Source of the DNA: Aquipseudomonas guryensis
Lineage (GTDB): Bacteria; Pseudomonadota; Gammaproteobacteria; Pseudomonadales; Pseudomonadaceae
Direction of reading: 5' to 3'
Assembly: GCF_014164785.1 (NCBI RefSeq)
Contig: NZ_JACJFN010000001.1
Location: forward strand, 62,001-126,000
Length of the DNA: 64,000 nt
A program made the translations under genes and the position numbers. Positions 1 through 12,265 of the stretch are shown here, one piece after another. How positions within the stretch are numbered: position 1 is the first letter of the stretch; each line of letters starts with the position of its first letter. The notes under the pieces are model-generated. The model had not been told where the DNA came from and ran no database searches. It saw only the letters and a list, made by a program, of their open reading frames with translations.

Positions 1-3279
<3,279 letters not shown>

Positions 3280-3434
3280 GGGCAACTTCCTTGCGCATAA
3301 TCGACTCGCCTTCAGCTTAGGGGCTGTTCCCGTTTCGTTCACGGCCGCGACGGAGTCAGTTTGAAAGTCAGATGTGCATTGGCAGCCTGCATCGACAGGC
3401 CGACAATCAGCCCATGCTTATTGAGGACCATGCC

Positions 3435-4472
3435 ATGCTCGATGCCGACCTTTGCTGGCAAGCCGTCTGCGCTCGGGATGCCGGGCGCGATGGCCAGTTC
3501 GTCTTCGCCGTGCACAGCACCGGCATCTACTGCCGGCCCAGCTGCCCGGCGCGCCGGCCGAAGCGCGCCAACGTCAGCTTCCATGCCGCCCCCGGCGCCG
3601 CCGAAGCGGCCGGATTTCGCCCCTGCAAGCGCTGTTCGCCACAGGGTAAGAGTCCGGCCGAACAGCTCGACGCGTTGGTAATCGCGGCCTGCCAATTGCT
3701 GCAACACAGCGAGCCGGCGCCCACTCTCGAGCAACTGGCTGCACGCATCGGCCTCTCCGCCTCACACCTGAGCCGCGCCTTCAAGGCCCGCACCGGCCTC
3801 ACGCCCAGAGCCTGGCTTGGCGCCTACCGGCGTCAGCGTCTGGACGCCAACCTGGCCCAGGCCGATACGGTGCTGCAGGCCGCACTGGACGCCGGCTATC
3901 CCGGCACCCGCGCCCTCTATGCCCAGGCCGGCGCCCTCAGCCCGGCACAGCGGCGGCACAAGGGCGCCGGGGAAACCCTGCGCTACGCCATCGCCGCCTG
4001 CCCGCTCGGCCTGCTGCTGCTTGCCGCCAGTGACAAAGGCGCCTGCGCCCTGCTGTTCGGCGACGACGAAGCCAGTCTGTGCCGCGAGCTGGGCGAGCGC
4101 TTCGCCGCCGCCGAACTGCAGCGCGACCAGCAAGGTTTGCACGGCTGGCTGCAAGAGGTGATCGGCCAGATCATCGAACCGAAGCACGCCGCCCGCCTGC
4201 CGCTGGACCTGCGCGGCACCGCCTTCCAACAGCAGGTGTGGCAGGCCCTGTGCGACATTCCACCGGGGCAGACGCGGCGCTACGGTGAACTGGCCGAGCA
4301 GCTCGGCAGCCACGCCCGCGCCGTGGCCCGCGCCTGCGCCAGCAACCCGCTGGGCCTGTTGGTGCCCTGCCACCGGGTGATCGGTGCCAGTGGCAGCCTC
4401 ACCGGTTATCGCTGGGGCGTGCAGCGCAAGGCAACCCTGTTGCAGCAGGAAGGCGCACCCTTGGAACCCTGA
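3435..4472 (+). CDS. ada: Ada: methylphosphotriester/O6-methylguanine DNA repair protein and AraC-type regulator
   Basis: This protein repairs alkylated DNA by transferring methyl groups to its own cysteines, and in the methylated state activates the adaptive response. The 345 residues match the family size (E. coli Ada has 354). The N-terminal zinc domain has Cys33, Cys37, Cys64 and Cys67 (IYCRPSC and PCKRC); by family knowledge the first is the phosphotriester acceptor. An AraC-type helix-turn-helix follows (about 85-165). The C-terminal methyltransferase domain carries PCHRVIG with acceptor Cys312. In-frame starts exist further upstream, but the ATG at 3435 is preceded by GAGGA at good spacing and gives the usual N-terminus. 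It is likely autoregulated, though no Ada box was identified. Confidence 0.93.
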   Translation: MLDADLCWQAVCARDAGRDGQFVFAVHSTGIYCRPSCPARRPKRANVSFHAAPGAAEAAGFRPCKRCSPQGKSPAEQLDALVIAACQLLQHSEPAPTLEQLAARIGLSASHLSRAFKARTGLTPRAWLGAYRRQRLDANLAQADTVLQAALDAGYPGTRALYAQAGALSPAQRRHKGAGETLRYAIAACPLGLLLLAASDKGACALLFGDDEASLCRELGERFAAAELQRDQQGLHGWLQEVIGQIIEPKHAARLPLDLRGTAFQQQVWQALCDIPPGQTRRYGELAEQLGSHARAVARACASNPLGLLVPCHRVIGASGSLTGYRWGVQRKATLLQQEGAPLEP

Positions 4473-4535
4473 GCTGCCGCGCTTGCGGTATGGGCGCTTC
4501 AGGCCGAAGCTATGCGGCCTGAACGGAGCCGCACC

Positions 4536-4841
4536 ATGAACCTCGCCGAACTCACCCAACGCCTGCACGCGATCCGTGATCGCAATGCCTGGCGCCCCTT
4601 CCACAGTCCGAAGAACCTGGCCATGGCCGCCAGCGTGGAAATGGCCGAACTGGTGGAAATCTTCCAGTGGCTCAGCGAAAAGCAGTCGCGCCAATTGCCG
4701 GCCGAACAGCTGGCGCATGCTGGCCAGGAAGTCGGCGATATCGTTCTGTATCTCCTGCTGCTGTGCAGCGAGCTGGGCATCGACATGGAACAGGTGGTGC
4801 GAGCCAAACTGGCCGACAACGAAAGGCGCTTCCAGCCATGA
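4536..4841 (+). CDS. MazG-like nucleotide pyrophosphohydrolase
   Basis: A 101-residue protein of the all-alpha NTP pyrophosphatase superfamily (MazG / RS21-C6 type), which hydrolyses (d)NTPs to monophosphates and pyrophosphate, often as house-cleaning. The metal-binding pattern is visible as an ExxE-like run in VEMAELVEIFQW and EVGDIVLYLL (E..D). The start at 4536 has a GGAG-like site just upstream. Its stop overlaps the next start (ATGA at 4838-4841), so it is translationally coupled to cmoM. The substrate cannot be told from sequence; dCTP or modified nucleotides are possible. Confidence 0.82.
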   Translation: MNLAELTQRLHAIRDRNAWRPFHSPKNLAMAASVEMAELVEIFQWLSEKQSRQLPAEQLAHAGQEVGDIVLYLLLLCSELGIDMEQVVRAKLADNERRFQP

Positions 4842-5587
4842 CTGATCGTCACTTCGATGAGCTGGCCACGCGCTTCGCCGAGAAGATCTATGGTGGCGCC
4901 AAGGGCGCGATCCGCCTGGCCGTGCTCCAGGCCGACCTCAAGGAAGCCCTGCCGGAGCGCCCGCTGCGCGTGCTGGATATCGGCGCCGGGCTCGGTCACA
5001 TGTCGCTATGGCTGGCCCAGCGCGGCCATACAGTGACCCTCGCCGAACCGGCCGCGCCGATGCTCGACGGCGCACGCCAGCGCTTTGCCGAAGCTGGAGT
5101 AGAGGCAACCTTTATCCAGGCGCCCTGGCAGGAGCTGCTCGGCCAGTTCAACCAGCCCTTTGACCTGGTGCTCTGCCATGCTGTGCTGGAATGGCTGGCC
5201 GAACCGCACGCCATTCTGCCGGTGCTGCACCAGCTCACCGCGCCCGGCGGCTGGCTGTCGCTGGCCTTCTACAACAAGGACGCGCTGATCTACCGCAACC
5301 TGCTCAAGGGACATTTCCGCAAGCTGCGCAAGGCGCAATTCGCCGGCGAGAAGCAGAGCCTGACACCGCAGCGCCCGCTCGACCCTCGCGAGCTGGCGGC
5401 GCAACTCGCCGAGCACTGGACGGTCGAAAGCCAGAGCGGTGTGCGCGTGTTCCATGACTACATGCCCAGCGCCTTCCAGGCCAAGGCGGAACTGGCCGAT
5501 CTGCTGGCCATGGAGCTGGAGCATCGCCGCCACCCGACCTTCGCCGGCCTGGGGCGTTATCTGCACTGGATCTGCCGGCCGCTGTAG
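4838..5587 (+). CDS. cmoM: CmoM-like tRNA 5-carboxymethoxyuridine methyltransferase
   Basis: A class I SAM-dependent methyltransferase of 249 residues resembling CmoM (formerly SmtA), which methylates the carboxyl of cmo5U34 to give mcmo5U in tRNA wobble positions. The SAM-binding glycine loop DIGAGLGHMS sits at about 48-57 and the acidic residue ending strand 2 at LAEPA (about 67-71). The C-terminal half has a conserved-looking HRRHP near residue 230. It overlaps the MazG-like gene by four bases. Assignment to cmoM rather than another small-molecule methyltransferase rests on overall similarity to pseudomonad CmoM. Confidence 0.8.
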   Translation: MTDRHFDELATRFAEKIYGGAKGAIRLAVLQADLKEALPERPLRVLDIGAGLGHMSLWLAQRGHTVTLAEPAAPMLDGARQRFAEAGVEATFIQAPWQELLGQFNQPFDLVLCHAVLEWLAEPHAILPVLHQLTAPGGWLSLAFYNKDALIYRNLLKGHFRKLRKAQFAGEKQSLTPQRPLDPRELAAQLAEHWTVESQSGVRVFHDYMPSAFQAKAELADLLAMELEHRRHPTFAGLGRYLHWICRPL

Positions 5588-5612
5588 CTAAAACGGGCTC
5601 CAGGAGACACGC

Positions 5613-6206
5613 ATGAAAGCCCTTATCTACCCCATTGCATTCGCCCTGTTGACGGCCTGCCAGAGCCCCAACCCCTATGTGGCCGACTCACGCCCGCTGC
5701 CGCCGGCACCTGCAGAAGCGGCCAACCATTTCGACCGCAGCGCCTACCCGGCCTCCCCGCGTGACTATGGTCGTTACCGCAACTGGAGCTGGCTCGATGG
5801 CCAGCTGCCGAGCGGCAGTGCCTGGGCCGATGGTACGCTGCTCGCCGAGGCGCTGAGCAATGGCCTCGACCAGCGCGGCCTGCGCCCGAGCAGTGGCGCT
5901 GGCGATCTGCTGGTCAGCGCGTCCTTGCAGCTGGAGCGCCGCCAATACCAGGTGCGCGAAGACTACGGCAGCTATTACGGCCACGGCCCCTATGGCGACC
6001 ACTACGGCATGTACGGCAGCGTGCCCATGGTGCGCAACTACGAGGTGGAAGTGGCGGTGGTGCGCATCGACCTGTTCGACGGGCAGAGCGGCCAGCCGGT
6101 CTGGAGCGGTAATGCCGAAGCGCCCAGCCAGGGCAGCCAGAGCGACCGCGCCGATGCCCTGCGCCGCGCCATCGCCGACGCCCTGGGCAGTTATCCACCG
6201 AACTGA
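5613..6206 (+). CDS. DUF4136 lipoprotein, copy 1
   Basis: A 197-residue predicted lipoprotein with signal peptide and lipobox LLTAC near residue 16. The body resembles DUF4136: an early NWSW motif, a central Tyr/Gly-rich stretch (about 120-140) and a C-terminal [13 protein letters not shown] unit ending in YPPN. The function of the family is unknown. The gene is 25 bases downstream of cmoM, after an AGGAG site. A paralogue with the same architecture follows directly, which points to tandem duplication. Confidence 0.8.
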   Translation: MKALIYPIAFALLTACQSPNPYVADSRPLPPAPAEAANHFDRSAYPASPRDYGRYRNWSWLDGQLPSGSAWADGTLLAEALSNGLDQRGLRPSSGAGDLLVSASLQLERRQYQVREDYGSYYGHGPYGDHYGMYGSVPMVRNYEVEVAVVRIDLFDGQSGQPVWSGNAEAPSQGSQSDRADALRRAIADALGSYPPN

Positions 6207-6269
6207 AACAGGGCTTGCCGAAGCGCGCGGCGTGCGCTTCGATAGAGGCTCTATCCCGGAGGTTTGCCC

Positions 6270-6833
6270 ATGCTGCCGCGCCTGTTGCTGATACCCATCC
6301 TGCTGTTGCTGGCGGCCTGCCAGACCGTGCAGGTGGAGCGTGATTACGATGCCAGTCGCGATTTCGCCGGTTACCGCAGCTGGAGCTGGCAAGAGCCGGC
6401 GCTGCAGTACCGTCCGGACGATCCCCGGGTCAAGAGCGACCTTACCGAGCAGCGCATCCGCGAGGCCGTCAGCCAGCAACTCGACCAACGCGGCCTGCGT
6501 CCGGCGCCAGCGGGCAGCGTGGCCGACCTCAAAGTGCAGGTCTGGCTGATCGTCGAACCGCGCCAGGACCAGGTCAGCACGCACTATTCCACCGGTTACT
6601 GGGGTGGCGCCTGGGGCGGTTACTGGGGCGGACCGATCCAGACCGAAACCCGCACGGTCGACTACAAGGTGGCGACCCTGCAGGTCGACCTCTTCGATGG
6701 TAAGGACGGCAAGCTGGTCTGGCGTGGCAGCGCCGAACAGGTCATGCGCCGCTCGCCGCCCACCCCGGCAGAGCGCGAAGCGGCCATCCGCGAAACCGTC
6801 GGCCAGGTCCTCAGCCAGTACCCGCCGCAATGA
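6270..6833 (+). CDS. DUF4136 lipoprotein, copy 2
   Basis: A 187-residue lipoprotein with signal peptide ending in the lipobox LLAAC, then the DUF4136 pattern: [14 protein letters not shown], a Gly/Trp/Tyr-rich stretch (about 108-125) and LFDGKDGKLVWRG. It is paralogous to the preceding gene, sharing LDQRGLRP and the LFDG..G..VW block. The ATG at 6270 follows GGAGG at 6258-6262; a TTG six bases upstream is less likely. Its stop overlaps the next gene's ATG, so the lipoproteins and the acetyltransferase are probably co-transcribed. Function unknown. Confidence 0.82.
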   Translation: MLPRLLLIPILLLLAACQTVQVERDYDASRDFAGYRSWSWQEPALQYRPDDPRVKSDLTEQRIREAVSQQLDQRGLRPAPAGSVADLKVQVWLIVEPRQDQVSTHYSTGYWGGAWGGYWGGPIQTETRTVDYKVATLQVDLFDGKDGKLVWRGSAEQVMRRSPPTPAEREAAIRETVGQVLSQYPPQ

Positions 6834-7321
6834 ATGACTGCCTGCTCAGCCATCGCCCGGCCCACGCTGACGACCTCAGTGCGGTGCTCGGCTTCGTGCA
6901 CAACGCCGAGGAACTGTACTTCGCCTTCCCCCGCGCCAGTTGGCCGCTGACCCTCGCCCAGCTGAGCGAGGCCTTCACCAGCCGCCAGGGCAACACCCTG
7001 GCCCTGCTTGACGGCCGCCCGGCCGGCTTCGCCAACTTCTACCAGAGCCAGCGCGGCGAGTTCTGTGCCCTCGGCAACCTGATGATCGCCCCCTGGGCGC
7101 GCGGCCAGGGCGTGGCGCAGTACCTTGTCGGCGTGATGGAACGCCTCGCCGCCCGCGACTTCCAGGCCCGCGAGCTACATGCCTCGTGCTTCAACCAGAA
7201 TGCCGCCGGGCTGCTGCTGTATGCGCGCCTGGGCTATGCCCTCAGTGGCCTGGTCGAGCGGCAGAACAAGCAGGGGGAGCGGGTCGCGCTGGTGCAGTTC
7301 TGCAAAACCCTGTCACCCTGA
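6830..7321 (+). CDS. GNAT-family N-acetyltransferase
   Basis: A 163-residue acetyltransferase of the GNAT fold, which transfers acetyl from acetyl-CoA to an amine. Motif A, the CoA-binding loop, is visible as IAPWARGQGVAQYLV (about 84-98), and FNQNAAGLLLYARLGY (about 123-138) is the usual motif B region. The start overlaps the stop of the upstream lipoprotein gene (ATGA at 6830-6833). The substrate is unknown. Confidence 0.85.
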   Translation: MNDCLLSHRPAHADDLSAVLGFVHNAEELYFAFPRASWPLTLAQLSEAFTSRQGNTLALLDGRPAGFANFYQSQRGEFCALGNLMIAPWARGQGVAQYLVGVMERLAARDFQARELHASCFNQNAAGLLLYARLGYALSGLVERQNKQGERVALVQFCKTLSP

Positions 7322-7334
7322 ACTATGGCTTTTC

Positions 7335-7408
7335 GTAGGGTGGATCGCGCTCCATCGATCCACCGAGTGGCTCCATGGAGGATGAAAAAAGCGTCATCCA
7401 CCCTAGGG
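7335..7408. repeat. GTAGGGTGGAT-type dispersed repeat
   Basis: A GTAGGGTGGAT unit is followed by inverted partners ATCCACC and, further on, ATCCACCCTA, so the segment can fold into one or two hairpins. The same unit recurs near 44365 and 56171. It lies in the intergenic space between the acetyltransferase and ydcZ-like genes; I see no gene in the rest of that gap (7409-7560). Confidence 0.7.
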
Positions 7409-7560
7409 GTTAGGGTCCGCACTCCACTGGCCTGGCTCGCGAAGGTGGCAAAACCCTGACGGCCTGAACGCGCTCCGCTGGCCAACCAATAAACCGCAAA
7501 AGCTGACCAACATGACAGCTAAGCGCATAATGCCCAGCCCTTTGCTGCTCGGAGATCGCC

Positions 7561-8004
7561 ATGCCTAACTGGTGGCTACTCGTCCTGCCCCTTATTGCTG
7601 GGGCCTTCCTGCCACTGCAGGCCGGTATCAATGGTCAGTTGGCCAAGCATCTATCCAGCTTTATGGCCGCCGCCCTGGTGTCATTCCTGGTGGGGACCCT
7701 CGCGCTGCTGATCATCGTCCTGGCCCAGCGTGACATCGCCGGCCTCAATGCCTTCAAGGGCTTGAGCTGGTGGCACTGGAGCGGTGGTTTGCTCGGCGCT
7801 TTCTTTATCGCCACAGCCGCCTTTGCCGGGCCGCGTATCGGCGCCCTGCTGTTCATGGCACTGGTCTTGGCGGGGCAGTTGGGCATGGCCCTGCTGCTTG
7901 ATCACAACGGCTGGGCCGGCTTTCGCGAAGCACCGATCACCCTGGGCAAGGCCGCCGGCCTGGCACTGATCATCGCGGGTATCTGGCTAATCCGTCGCGG
8001 CTGA
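7561..8004 (+). CDS. YdcZ-type DMT-superfamily membrane protein
   Basis: A 147-residue hydrophobic protein with about five membrane segments, matching the YdcZ (DUF606) family of small drug/metabolite-type transporters. Family-like features are the N-terminal AGAFLPLQAGINGQLA and the closing LALIIAGIWLIRRG. It probably works as a homo- or hetero-oligomer; the substrate is unknown. The ATG follows GGAGATCGCC. Confidence 0.85.
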   Translation: MPNWWLLVLPLIAGAFLPLQAGINGQLAKHLSSFMAAALVSFLVGTLALLIIVLAQRDIAGLNAFKGLSWWHWSGGLLGAFFIATAAFAGPRIGALLFMALVLAGQLGMALLLDHNGWAGFREAPITLGKAAGLALIIAGIWLIRRG

Positions 8005-8154
8005 GCGTTATCCCCCAGTCCCCAGCTCCACGGGCCCCACCTTGAGCCCAGGCAAACCACTAAGCGGGTTAGGCAAGCTCGTACTGGCAATCTGGTAGCA
8101 ATGAGCAACGACCTGTGGCTATGCTTGCGCAGGCCGTATTTGTGATCACAGCAC

Positions 8155-9285
8155 ATGACCGACTCTGAACTGCCCAGCCAACCGCAGAATTTCGCCCTCT
8201 GGCGTGAAGTACAGGACACCCGTGTACGCACCCGGCTTGGTGGTATCTATTACCTGCTGGCCTGGCTGCTGACCTGGCTGTTCTGTAGCGTTCCCGCAAG
8301 CATGCTTGGCAGTGGCCTGCTCGCCTCAGCTTTTTTCGCCCTGATGCTGGCACTGCGTCTACTGCATCGGCCGCCAGCACAAACCAGCGGTGGCTGCCTG
8401 CAACTGTGGATTGACCGCCACTGGTACCTGATTTACCTGACTGCTCTGGGCTGGGGTCTTGTCCATGCCTGGGTGCTGGTCGATACCCGGTTCGAGCCCT
8501 CGCGCCTGATTGCCACACTCAGCACCATCGCTTTTAGCACGGCCATGGCCTTCAACTTCGCCATGCGCAAAGTGCGCTGCGTGGTGGCCATCCTCTTCCT
8601 CTATCTGCCGGGGCTGGGGGTACTGCTAACGCAACGGGAAGAACAGCAAGCGCTGTTGATCACACTGGCGTTCTACCTCAGCTACCTGCTGCTGGCACTC
8701 AACCGCAGCCACCGCGAATACCGCAATACCCTGACCATGGAGCAGCAGCTGATCGACCAGCGCGAGCGCTACGACCGACTCAGCCGTACCGACAGCCTGA
8801 CCCAGCTGGGCAATCGCCTGCAGTTCAACAGCCTGTTCCCGGCCCTGGTGGCCAACGTGCAGCGCCAGGGTGGGCAACTGTCACTGGTGTTGCTGGATAT
8901 CGACTTCTTCAAGCGCATCAACGATGAATATGGTCACAGCACTGGCGATCAGTGCCTGTATGCCTTCGCCGAACGCATGCGCAACGTGTTCCGCCGCGAC
9001 AGCGATGCCCTGCTGCGCCTGGGCGGCGAGGAGTTCGGCGTATTGATGATGAACACCCCGCTGGAGCAGGCCCGCGAGCTGGCCGAGGAATTCCGCCGCG
9101 ACCTGACCAGCCGGGGCCTGGAAATCCAGGGGCAAATCCTGCCGATGACCGCCAGCCTCGGCGTCGGCAGCTTTGACGCGCGACGCGACGGCAATGCCGA
9201 AACCTTCTTCAAACGCGTCGACGATGCGCTGTACCTGGCCAAGGCCGAAGGCCGTGATCGCCTGGTACTGGCCAGCCTGGACTAA
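8155..9285 (+). CDS. Membrane-bound diguanylate cyclase (GGDEF)
   Basis: A 376-residue protein that should make c-di-GMP from two GTP. The N-terminal half (about 25-190) consists of several hydrophobic segments forming an integral membrane sensor region without a recognised name. The C-terminal GGDEF domain carries an intact active site GGEEF at 290-294 and an RDSD (RxxD) inhibitory site five residues before it, so product inhibition is expected. The gene stands alone, and no ribosome site stronger than the local context was seen at the ATG. Confidence 0.92.
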   Translation: MTDSELPSQPQNFALWREVQDTRVRTRLGGIYYLLAWLLTWLFCSVPASMLGSGLLASAFFALMLALRLLHRPPAQTSGGCLQLWIDRHWYLIYLTALGWGLVHAWVLVDTRFEPSRLIATLSTIAFSTAMAFNFAMRKVRCVVAILFLYLPGLGVLLTQREEQQALLITLAFYLSYLLLALNRSHREYRNTLTMEQQLIDQRERYDRLSRTDSLTQLGNRLQFNSLFPALVANVQRQGGQLSLVLLDIDFFKRINDEYGHSTGDQCLYAFAERMRNVFRRDSDALLRLGGEEFGVLMMNTPLEQARELAEEFRRDLTSRGLEIQGQILPMTASLGVGSFDARRDGNAETFFKRVDDALYLAKAEGRDRLVLASLD

Positions 9286-9437
9286 GGCGAACGCAAGCCT
9301 TGCGCTGCCACGGCTAGGCGCTAGCAGCGTACAGCCCCCGGCAAGGCCTACTCACCCGCTGCCGTGAGCAGGTGACCGCGAGTACACCCCGCACCGGCTC
9401 GCCATAGCGCTATGGCACCCGCTAAATCTCTTGTTGC

Positions 9438-11060
9438 TCAGGCGCGGAAGCGCTCCACCTGCTGTTGCTGGCCGCTGGCCAACTGGGCCAGGTCGCGGCT
9501 GGCGATGGCGCTCTGCTGGGCGCCGCTGACCACTTCCTGGATGCTGTCGTTGAGCTGGGTGATGTTCTGGCTGATCTCGTTGGCCACGGCGGTCTGCTCC
9601 TCGGTGGCAGTGGAAATCTGCACGTTGCCATCGGCGATGCCGTCGATCGCATTGGCGATATGCGCCAGCACCTCGCCGGACTCGCGGGCATGGCTGACGC
9701 TGGCTTCGGCCTGCTCACGGGACTGCTGCATGGCCGCCACTGCCTGACGCGCGCCGTCCTGCAGGGCATCGATCATGCTGCGAATCGACTCGGTAGCCTT
9801 CTGCGTATTGCTCGCCAGGCTGCGCACCTCGTCGGCCACCACGGCGAAACCACGGCCCGCCTCACCGGCCCGCGCCGCCTCGATGGCGGCGTTGAGCGCC
9901 AGCAGGTTGGTCTGTTCGGCGATGCTGCGGATCACCCCCAGCACGCTGCCGATCTCGTCGCTCTGGCTGTGCAGGCGGTTGATCACTGCGGCGCCCTCCT
10001 GCACCGACTGCGACAGGCGCTCGATCGACTGCAGGTTGGCCTGCACCAGCGCCGTGCCCTGGTGCGCTTCGCGACGCGCGTCACCGGCCATGTGCGACAT
10101 GCCCAGGGCGTTCTGCGCCACCTCCTGAATCGCCGCGCTCATCTGGTGTACGGCGGTGGCGACCATGGTGGTCTGCTCGCCCTGGCCGGAAGCGGCGTCG
10201 CTGACCTGGGCACTGATCGCGCTCATTTCCTCGGAGGCGGCGGCCAGCTGAATGGACGAGTCGCCGAGGTGACGAATCAACTGCTGGAAGTGTTCGAGCA
10301 TGGCGTTGAACGCGCAGGCCGTGCGCGCCAGCTCGTCCTCGCCGGCGCTGTCGGCGCGCAAGGTCAGGTCGGAACTGCTCTGCACCCGGCCGATCAGCTC
10401 GCACAAGGCCTGCAGAGGGTTGATGATCGAGCGGCTGACCAGCAGGCCGAACACCAGTACGACGACCAGCGCCACCACACCGATGGCGATGAAGCTGTTC
10501 TGCATGCCCTGATACTCGGCGCTGGCCGCATCATGCAGCTTGTCGCCTTCGCTGAGTTGCAGACGCACCAGTCCATCCAGCTCGGTGCTGAGCGGATCGA
10601 AGGTGGCATACAGGCGCTGATTGAAACTGGCCGTGTCCTCGTTGCGCAGGGTCTCATTGGCCTCGTCGAGCATCTCCTGGGCCAGACGGTCGGCCGCCGC
10701 CATCAGCGGCCGGGTACGGGCCACCCGACTCTCTTCCTCGGCAGTGAGACGGGTCGCGGTATAGGCACCCCAGGCCTGGTCGATACGCTGGCGCGCGGCG
10801 CCGAAGGTCTGGCGCAGGGCGTTCTCGTCGAGCAGGCCGGCGCGGTGCTTGTGCAGGGCGTCGACCATGCTCACCGCGTAGGCGTCTGAGACTTCCTTGA
10901 GTTGGCTGATCGGCTGCATGCGGTCGATGAACAGCTCTTCGAAGCTCTGGTTGATCCGCCCGGCGTTGCTCAGCGCGAGCAGCATCACCCCCAGCAGCAC
11001 GGCCAGGGGCAGCAGGGCCAGTGCCAGCAGACGGCTGCGCACGCTCAGTTGATTCAGCAT
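9438..11060 (-). CDS. Methyl-accepting chemotaxis protein
   Basis: A 540-residue chemoreceptor. It has an N-terminal membrane helix (about 9-30), a helical periplasmic ligand domain of four-helix-bundle size (about 31-190), a second membrane helix (about 191-212), HAMP, and a cytoplasmic signalling hairpin with the conserved tip [19 protein letters not shown] followed by [12 protein letters not shown]. It passes ligand signals to CheW/CheA. No C-terminal CheR-binding pentapeptide is visible. A GGGAGAA site precedes the ATG. The ligand is unknown and no che genes are nearby. Confidence 0.95.
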   Translation of the reverse strand: MLNQLSVRSRLLALALLPLAVLLGVMLLALSNAGRINQSFEELFIDRMQPISQLKEVSDAYAVSMVDALHKHRAGLLDENALRQTFGAARQRIDQAWGAYTATRLTAEEESRVARTRPLMAAADRLAQEMLDEANETLRNEDTASFNQRLYATFDPLSTELDGLVRLQLSEGDKLHDAASAEYQGMQNSFIAIGVVALVVVLVFGLLVSRSIINPLQALCELIGRVQSSSDLTLRADSAGEDELARTACAFNAMLEHFQQLIRHLGDSSIQLAAASEEMSAISAQVSDAASGQGEQTTMVATAVHQMSAAIQEVAQNALGMSHMAGDARREAHQGTALVQANLQSIERLSQSVQEGAAVINRLHSQSDEIGSVLGVIRSIAEQTNLLALNAAIEAARAGEAGRGFAVVADEVRSLASNTQKATESIRSMIDALQDGARQAVAAMQQSREQAEASVSHARESGEVLAHIANAIDGIADGNVQISTATEEQTAVANEISQNITQLNDSIQEVVSGAQQSAIASRDLAQLASGQQQQVERFRA

Positions 11061-11258
11061 GATGGTTCTCCCGGATTGAAAAGCCGCCCCACGGACGGTG
11101 GCCCAGGCACTCTGCGGTGCCCTGGGAGCGGCTTCAGCGCGCCGCTGTAGTCAGGCTATCGGCCACGGCGCAGCGGCCTCCATCAGGGAAAACCTTAGAT
11201 CCGCCGCGCAGCGGACTAGGCAAAAATCCGTAGACCCAGCCGATGCGTGCACGGCCTG

Positions 11259-12158
11259 CTAGTCCCGCCCCAGCTCCAGGATGCGCTCGATCAGCCACTG
11301 CAACGCCGCATCGCGCTGGCGCAGGCCAAGGCTGACGATATCCAGGTGGAAGGGCCCGAGGTCAAAGGGCAACTCGTGCAACTGCAACGGCAGCAGTTGG
11401 GCGAAGTAGCGCGCCAGGCGCACCGGCAGCACGGCCACCAGTTCGCTGCTGGCAACGATGTGCGCGGCCTGCAGATAGTTGGGCGTGGTGTAGACGATCT
11501 CGCGGCTCAGCCCGCGCTCACCCAGCCACTGCTCGACCATGCCGCGGGTCTGTCCGCCATGCACCCACAGGTGGCGCAGTTTGAGGAAACCATCGAGATC
11601 GAGACCCGCCGCCAGCTGCGGGTGCTCGCGATGGGCCACCAGCTGCAGGGTCTCGCTGACCCACTGCTGGCGCTGAAAGCGCACCGGCACCTGCTCGAAG
11701 CGGCCCAGCACCAGATCCAGCTCGCCCTTCTCCAGCGCCTCGCCCGGCAGGCTGGGCGACAGGTGCTGGATATCGATGCGCAGCCCCGGCGCACGCTCGG
11801 CCAACAGCTTGAGCAGGCGCGGCATAAGGATCAGCTCGACATAGTCGGTGACCGCGATGCGAAAGCGCTGACGGCTGCTGGCCGGGTCGAAGGGCGCGCC
11901 CTCGCCGAGACTCTGCTCGATGCGCTGCAGGGCATCACGGATCGGCCCTTCCAGCGTCAGGGCCCGCGGCGTCGGCTGCATGGCCCGGCCAACGCGCACC
12001 AGCAGCGGGTCGTCGAGCAGGTCGCGCAGGCGATTGAGCGCATTGCTCACCGCCGGCTGGCTGAGCGACAGGCGCTCGGCGGCGCGCGACACGTTGCGTT
12101 CACGCAGCAGCGCATCGAGCACGCGCAGCAGGTTGAGGTCGAAGGTCAATATATTCAC
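11259..12158 (-). CDS. LysR-family transcriptional regulator
   Basis: A 299-residue LysR regulator. The N-terminal winged helix-turn-helix is clear (NVSRAAERLSLSQPAVSNAL, about 22-41), followed by a periplasmic-binding-fold effector domain (about 90-295). The start is a GTG at 12158; no strong ribosome site is visible, which may limit expression. It is divergent from the 3-hydroxyacyl-CoA dehydrogenase gene with a 107-bp AT-richer gap, the usual arrangement for a regulator of the adjacent catabolic operon. The inducer is probably an acyl-CoA or related acid (inference). Confidence 0.92.
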   Translation of the reverse strand: MNILTFDLNLLRVLDALLRERNVSRAAERLSLSQPAVSNALNRLRDLLDDPLLVRVGRAMQPTPRALTLEGPIRDALQRIEQSLGEGAPFDPASSRQRFRIAVTDYVELILMPRLLKLLAERAPGLRIDIQHLSPSLPGEALEKGELDLVLGRFEQVPVRFQRQQWVSETLQLVAHREHPQLAAGLDLDGFLKLRHLWVHGGQTRGMVEQWLGERGLSREIVYTTPNYLQAAHIVASSELVAVLPVRLARYFAQLLPLQLHELPFDLGPFHLDIVSLGLRQRDAALQWLIERILELGRD

Positions 12159-12265
12159 TTGCTGAATTCAACTTATCACAAGACAAAATTTCCCAAATAG
12201 TAGCCCGGTACTTAAGGTGCGTCAGTTCCGTTTTGTGTGACTGACTTCTTCTGTGGGAGCCTTCG

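Noticed and set aside
8141..8150. TGTGATCACA before the diguanylate cyclase as a CRP/Vfr site
   Set aside because: CRP-type sites need six bases between TGTGA and TCACA; here the half-sites are adjacent.
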